From the NCBI GenBank assembly GCA_024224995.1, contig JAAENB010000180.1, positions 1 to 7,211 on the forward strand: DNA of 7,211 nt, written 5' to 3'. Numbering within the stretch: the stretch's first letter is position 1; every line of letters begins with the position of its first letter. The notes below the pieces were generated by a model. It was not told where the DNA came from. It searched no databases and worked only from the letters and a program-made list of their open reading frames with translations. This document shows positions 5,425 to 7,211 of the stretch, piece after piece. The position numbers and the translations under genes were made by a program. This DNA is from a bacterium (GTDB taxonomy: Bacteria; Spirochaetota; UBA4802; UBA5550).

Positions 5425-5495
5425 GGAATTTTTATGAAATTAGGACTCCTGACTAAAAAATGTCTGCCGAATTTCGAAGAACGTACGCAATTAAG

Positions 5496-6143
5496 CTACT
5501 TGTTACAGGTTCCTTCAATGACCAGGTATACGTCTTCTTTTAGAAAGTAGGTGTTGGTGATATTCAGTATTGAAGATTTCTCTACATACGTAAGAGTGTT
5601 GCGGTCGAATCGAGCTCCATAGACCTTTTGAACGAAAGGAGCGAATCGCTCTTGTTTTTTTCTTATTGCGGGATTTTTCGAATAAACCATTTCGAGTAAG
5701 AGGAAGCGCGCGCCCGGCTTCAGTACTCTTTCGAACTGGTCTATTGCCAGCGGTTGAAGATGATCCGGCATTACACAGCACAAATATGTGGAGACCAGCC
5801 AATCAAAACTATCGGCAGGAATCGACTCCATTGATGCTGCATCCTCAAGTACCGGGTGGAATTCACATTCTGCTGACCTGCCTCTTTTGGCTGCTATTTT
5901 TAACATCTCCCTGCTTATGTCTATACCGGTTACTGTTACTCCCGGATGGTAATATCGTAAATTGCGTCCCGTACCCACACCAACTTCTATTGCCGATCCT
6001 TGCACATCTTTAAGCAGCGCGGGTCTCCACTTCCTGTATTGCCTTTCCCAGGGATAATCCAGAATGTCATAAAACATTGAAGTTATCCGGTACTTCGCTT
6101 GAAGCAATTTGTTTTCATGTTTAATATTTGTAATTTCCGGCAT
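5496..6143 (-). CDS. class I SAM-dependent methyltransferase
   Basis: A 215-aa Rossmann-fold methyltransferase. Motif I is AIEVGVGTGRNL (51-62) and binds SAM. Motif II is VTGIDISREML (71-81), with Asp75 positioned for the ribose hydroxyls; DWLVSTYLCCV (114-124) is motif IV, and RVLKPGARFLLLE (139-151) is the post-motif typical of UbiE/COQ5-like enzymes. The N-terminal FYDILDYPWERQYRKWRP resembles small-molecule or phospholipid N-methyltransferase relatives, but the substrate cannot be assigned. The pair Cys122-Cys123 is notable, yet the Cys pattern of arsenite methyltransferases is not present. It is 133 bases upstream of hpp on the same strand, without a clear terminator between. There is almost no Shine-Dalgarno before ATG 6141-6143, and a palindrome ends at the start codon. 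Confidence 0.88.
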   Translation of the reverse strand: MPEITNIKHENKLLQAKYRITSMFYDILDYPWERQYRKWRPALLKDVQGSAIEVGVGTGRNLRYYHPGVTVTGIDISREMLKIAAKRGRSAECEFHPVLEDAASMESIPADSFDWLVSTYLCCVMPDHLQPLAIDQFERVLKPGARFLLLEMVYSKNPAIRKKQERFAPFVQKVYGARFDRNTLTYVEKSSILNITNTYFLKEDVYLVIEGTCNK

Positions 6144-6180
6144 TTGTTCTCTATACTATAGGGAACAATTACTTTGTAAA
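6144..6180 (-). promoter_or_regulatory. methyltransferase promoter overlapped by a 25-bp palindrome
   Basis: Bases 6144-6168 form an inverted repeat with arms TTGTTCtCTATA and TATAGgGAACAA around one central base; 11 of 12 pairs match. It touches the ATG (6141-6143). On the minus strand a possible -35 TTTACA (6175-6180) and -10 TAGTAT (6153-6158), 16 bases apart, place the -10 inside the palindrome and the start about three bases before the ATG, so the mRNA could be almost leaderless. The length and symmetry suit a dimeric repressor such as a TetR-type protein, none of which is in the window. Confidence 0.55.
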
Positions 6181-6265
6181 GTGAATTTTTATAAAGAATT
6201 TCCCTGAGTCGCTGCTGTTCCGGGAAAAAAGTTGATTTATTTGTTAAATCATATATATTTTTTAC

Positions 6266-6778
6266 ATGGAAACTACAAAAAAAATGAAAACAGTTGAATG
6301 CGGTAACTGCGGAGCCCATGTCCCTCTCACTAATTCCCTCTGCAAATATTGCAAAACCCCTATTGATACGGGTCACAAACTAACCGACGCGGATAAAGAG
6401 AAGCTTACCGCAGTCATCAATTCCATGGAAGAAGCCTTAAAAGCTTCCGAAGGCCTGGAATGGATAGGCGGGGTCAGTTTTATTTTGCTGGCGGGTCTCG
6501 CTGTTGGTCTTTTTATACTCTTCAACAGAATTTTTTCATCATTACCGGCTGTAGTTGGCTTGTCGGTTTTTACGGGGATAGTGCTTTTTTGTTTCTTTGG
6601 CTTCATTATTGCTTTGAGCCAAAGCCACGGGTACAGAAAGGCATATGATAATGATCTGCGGTTAAGAATTAACGAGTATCTGGAGAACCGGAATTTTACC
6701 CGGTACCAGTTCGATACCCTGGCAGAGGAAGTCCTGGGTAAAAAAGCTGTGCTGCGGCGGTTTCTTTTTAAGAATTGA
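6266..6778 (+). CDS. zinc-ribbon protein with two transmembrane segments
   Basis: A 170-aa protein. A four-Cys zinc ribbon is formed by ECGNCGAHVP (Cys12, Cys15) and LCKYCKTPID (Cys26, Cys29). A charged helical linker follows (about 36-62). Two membrane segments lie at about 66-87 (GGVSFILLAGLAVGLFILF) and 93-117 (LPAVVGLSVFTGIVLFCFF). A basic C-terminal cytoplasmic-type tail with NRNFTRYQFDTLAEEVLGKK completes it. Similar small 'ribbon plus membrane hairpin' proteins are common and mostly uncharacterised, so no function is assigned. ATG 6266 has no Shine-Dalgarno; ATG 6284 (residue 7) has a distant GGAA and is an alternative start that keeps the ribbon. It diverges from the methyltransferase over 122 bases containing a short dyad (GATTTA/TAAATC, 6234-6250). 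No terminator with a T-tract follows. Confidence 0.8.
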   Translation: METTKKMKTVECGNCGAHVPLTNSLCKYCKTPIDTGHKLTDADKEKLTAVINSMEEALKASEGLEWIGGVSFILLAGLAVGLFILFNRIFSSLPAVVGLSVFTGIVLFCFFGFIIALSQSHGYRKAYDNDLRLRINEYLENRNFTRYQFDTLAEEVLGKKAVLRRFLFKN

Positions 6779-6848
6779 TTTAACGGAAGAAACTGTTGAT
6801 ATACCGGGGGCCATTTTGCGAAGATGCTCCGGGCAAGGTGTGGGTTCT

Positions 6849-6875
6849 GAGAGACGTTGCAGTGCAACGCCTCTC
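6849..6875. repeat. 27-bp near-perfect palindrome
   Basis: Arms GAGAGACGTTGCA and TGCAACGCCTCTC pair at 12 of 13 positions around a single G (6862). A further GGG/CCC pair (6842-6844 with 6878-6880) lies outside a small internal loop. There is no T-tract on either side, so it is not a standard terminator. It lies 70 bases after the zinc-ribbon gene. Confidence 0.8.
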
Positions 6876-6903
6876 TTCCCGGAAACCAGCTCTATTTAAA
6901 AAG

Positions 6904-7098
6904 AGTTTCTTGAGAGTGCTGACCCCGCGAAGCAGGGAAAAAATAGGTCAGAAACCTGATAGTATTGCGAGCTGCATCTGGCCTGGAAGTATGAGCTCTT
7001 TGGGTTGTGAGGACTGTTTGAGCGGAGCGAGTTCCGCATCAATCCAAAGAGCTCATGCTTCCAGGCCCGCTCACAAGCAAAATTTAGTTTCTTGAGAG
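6904..7098 (+). repeat. 13-bp direct repeats flanking an inverted-repeat segment
   Basis: AGTTTCTTGAGAG occurs at 6904-6916 and 7086-7098. Between the copies lie a CTGACC/GGTCAG hairpin (6919-6951) and the long 28-bp stem at 6980-7067. The right copy supplies the GAGAG that would serve as ribosome site for the small ORF at 7104. No transposase or typical terminal inverted repeats are seen. Confidence 0.6.
6980..7067 (+). repeat. long inverted repeat, predicted 28-bp stem-loop
   Basis: The left arm (6980-7007) begins GGCCTGGAAGTATGAGCTCT and the right arm (7040-7067) ends AGAGCTCATGCTTCCAGGCC. All 28 positions can pair in plus-strand RNA; 26 are Watson-Crick and two are G-U. The 32-base loop holds an inner stem, GCGGA (7022-7026) with TCCGC (7033-7037), around GCGAGT. 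It could be a structured RNA, a palindromic repeat element or a cruciform; I cannot name the family. Confidence 0.75.
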
Positions 7099-7103
7099 AT
7101 AAA

Positions 7104-7208
7104 ATGGAAAGAGACGGGATTCAGACGTATTATGGGCATTGCTTGAATATTGTCATTAAACCAGAGCTTGACACAAACGAAATAATTGATATTTTCCTAT
7201 ACAAATGA
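7104..7208 (+). CDS. possible 34-aa protein
   Basis: An ATG with GAGAG five bases upstream opens a frame of 34 codons ending in TGA at 7206-7208. The product starts MERDGIQTYYGHCLNIVI and ends IIDIFLYK; it is not recognised. Base composition here returns to the AT-rich level of the genes, unlike the preceding repeat region. It may be a real small gene, a fragment of a larger one, or chance. Confidence 0.3.
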   Translation: MERDGIQTYYGHCLNIVIKPELDTNEIIDIFLYK

Positions 7209-7211
7209 GAT

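Noticed and set aside
5496..6143. Arsenite methyltransferase (ArsM) because of the nearby arsR
   Set aside because: The conserved ArsM Cys positions are not present; the Cys122-Cys123 pair sits in motif IV and a separate promoter drives this gene.
6373..6867. 164-codon minus-strand ORF
   Set aside because: Antisense shadow of the zinc-ribbon gene, whose Cys motifs and membrane segments are clear.
6919..6951. CTGACC/GGTCAG hairpin as a terminator
   Set aside because: Only six pairs with a 21-base loop and no T-tract.
6796..7095. 99-codon plus-strand ORF after the zinc-ribbon gene
   Set aside because: It runs through all the palindromes and both direct repeats, has no ribosome site, and its product is a Ser/Arg-rich sequence without family features; the repeats explain the open frame better.
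6880..7100. Integron attC site or gene cassette
   Set aside because: The long stem recalls attC, but no GTTRRRY/RYYYAAC core pair is found at its ends and no integrase is in the window.

Overview
The window looks like accessory chromosomal DNA from a low-GC Gram-negative-type bacterium. The 383-aa protein has a relaxed lipobox (SLQC followed by KSS), and the SH3-domain exported protein and short overlapping operons resemble what is seen in spirochaetes of the Leptospira type. That assignment is an impression from protein style only and is weak. No rRNA, tRNA, CRISPR array, transposase or integrase was found.

Layout. (1) Bases 1-609, plus strand: the 3' end of a glutathione peroxidase gene overlaps an ohrR-type MarR regulator, giving a peroxide-defence unit. 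(2) Bases 621-1772, minus strand: a predicted lipoprotein of the CrtC/AttH lipocalin-like family, convergent with ohrR, with a good promoter at 1818-1846. (3) Bases 1915-2894, plus strand: a two-gene unit of a 76-aa unknown protein overlapping an exported SH3-domain protein. (4) Bases 2921-5427, minus strand: the most interesting part, a tandem duplication of a small operon. (5) Bases 5496-6143, minus strand: a class I SAM methyltransferase with a 25-bp palindrome over its promoter and start. (6) Bases 6266-6778, plus strand: a zinc-ribbon protein with two membrane segments. (7) Bases 6779-7103: a non-coding stretch dense in inverted repeats, then a doubtful 34-codon ORF.

The duplicated operon. 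The intact copy (4135-5427) reads, in transcription order: promoter, HPP-family membrane protein, a second promoter, an ArsR-family repressor with a C-terminal Cys cluster, a 38-aa peptide ending in a CGCGC cluster behind a near-perfect Shine-Dalgarno, and a terminator. The other copy (2921-4101) keeps both ends of this unit (leader and promoter, last 34 codons of hpp, last part of arsR, the complete peptide gene and the terminator). Its middle has lost most of hpp and arsR and instead carries two overlapping genes of unknown function (90 and 113 aa). The two peptide genes, absent from ordinary ORF lists because of their size, encode identical proteins and differ by two synonymous bases. Repeats of AGTATATGCA lie at the arsR promoter and both peptide leaders and are candidate repressor sites. 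The simplest reading is a small metal- or metalloid-responsive system whose conserved output is the Cys-rich peptide, with hpp and arsR dispensable in the second copy. The ligand and the function are inference.
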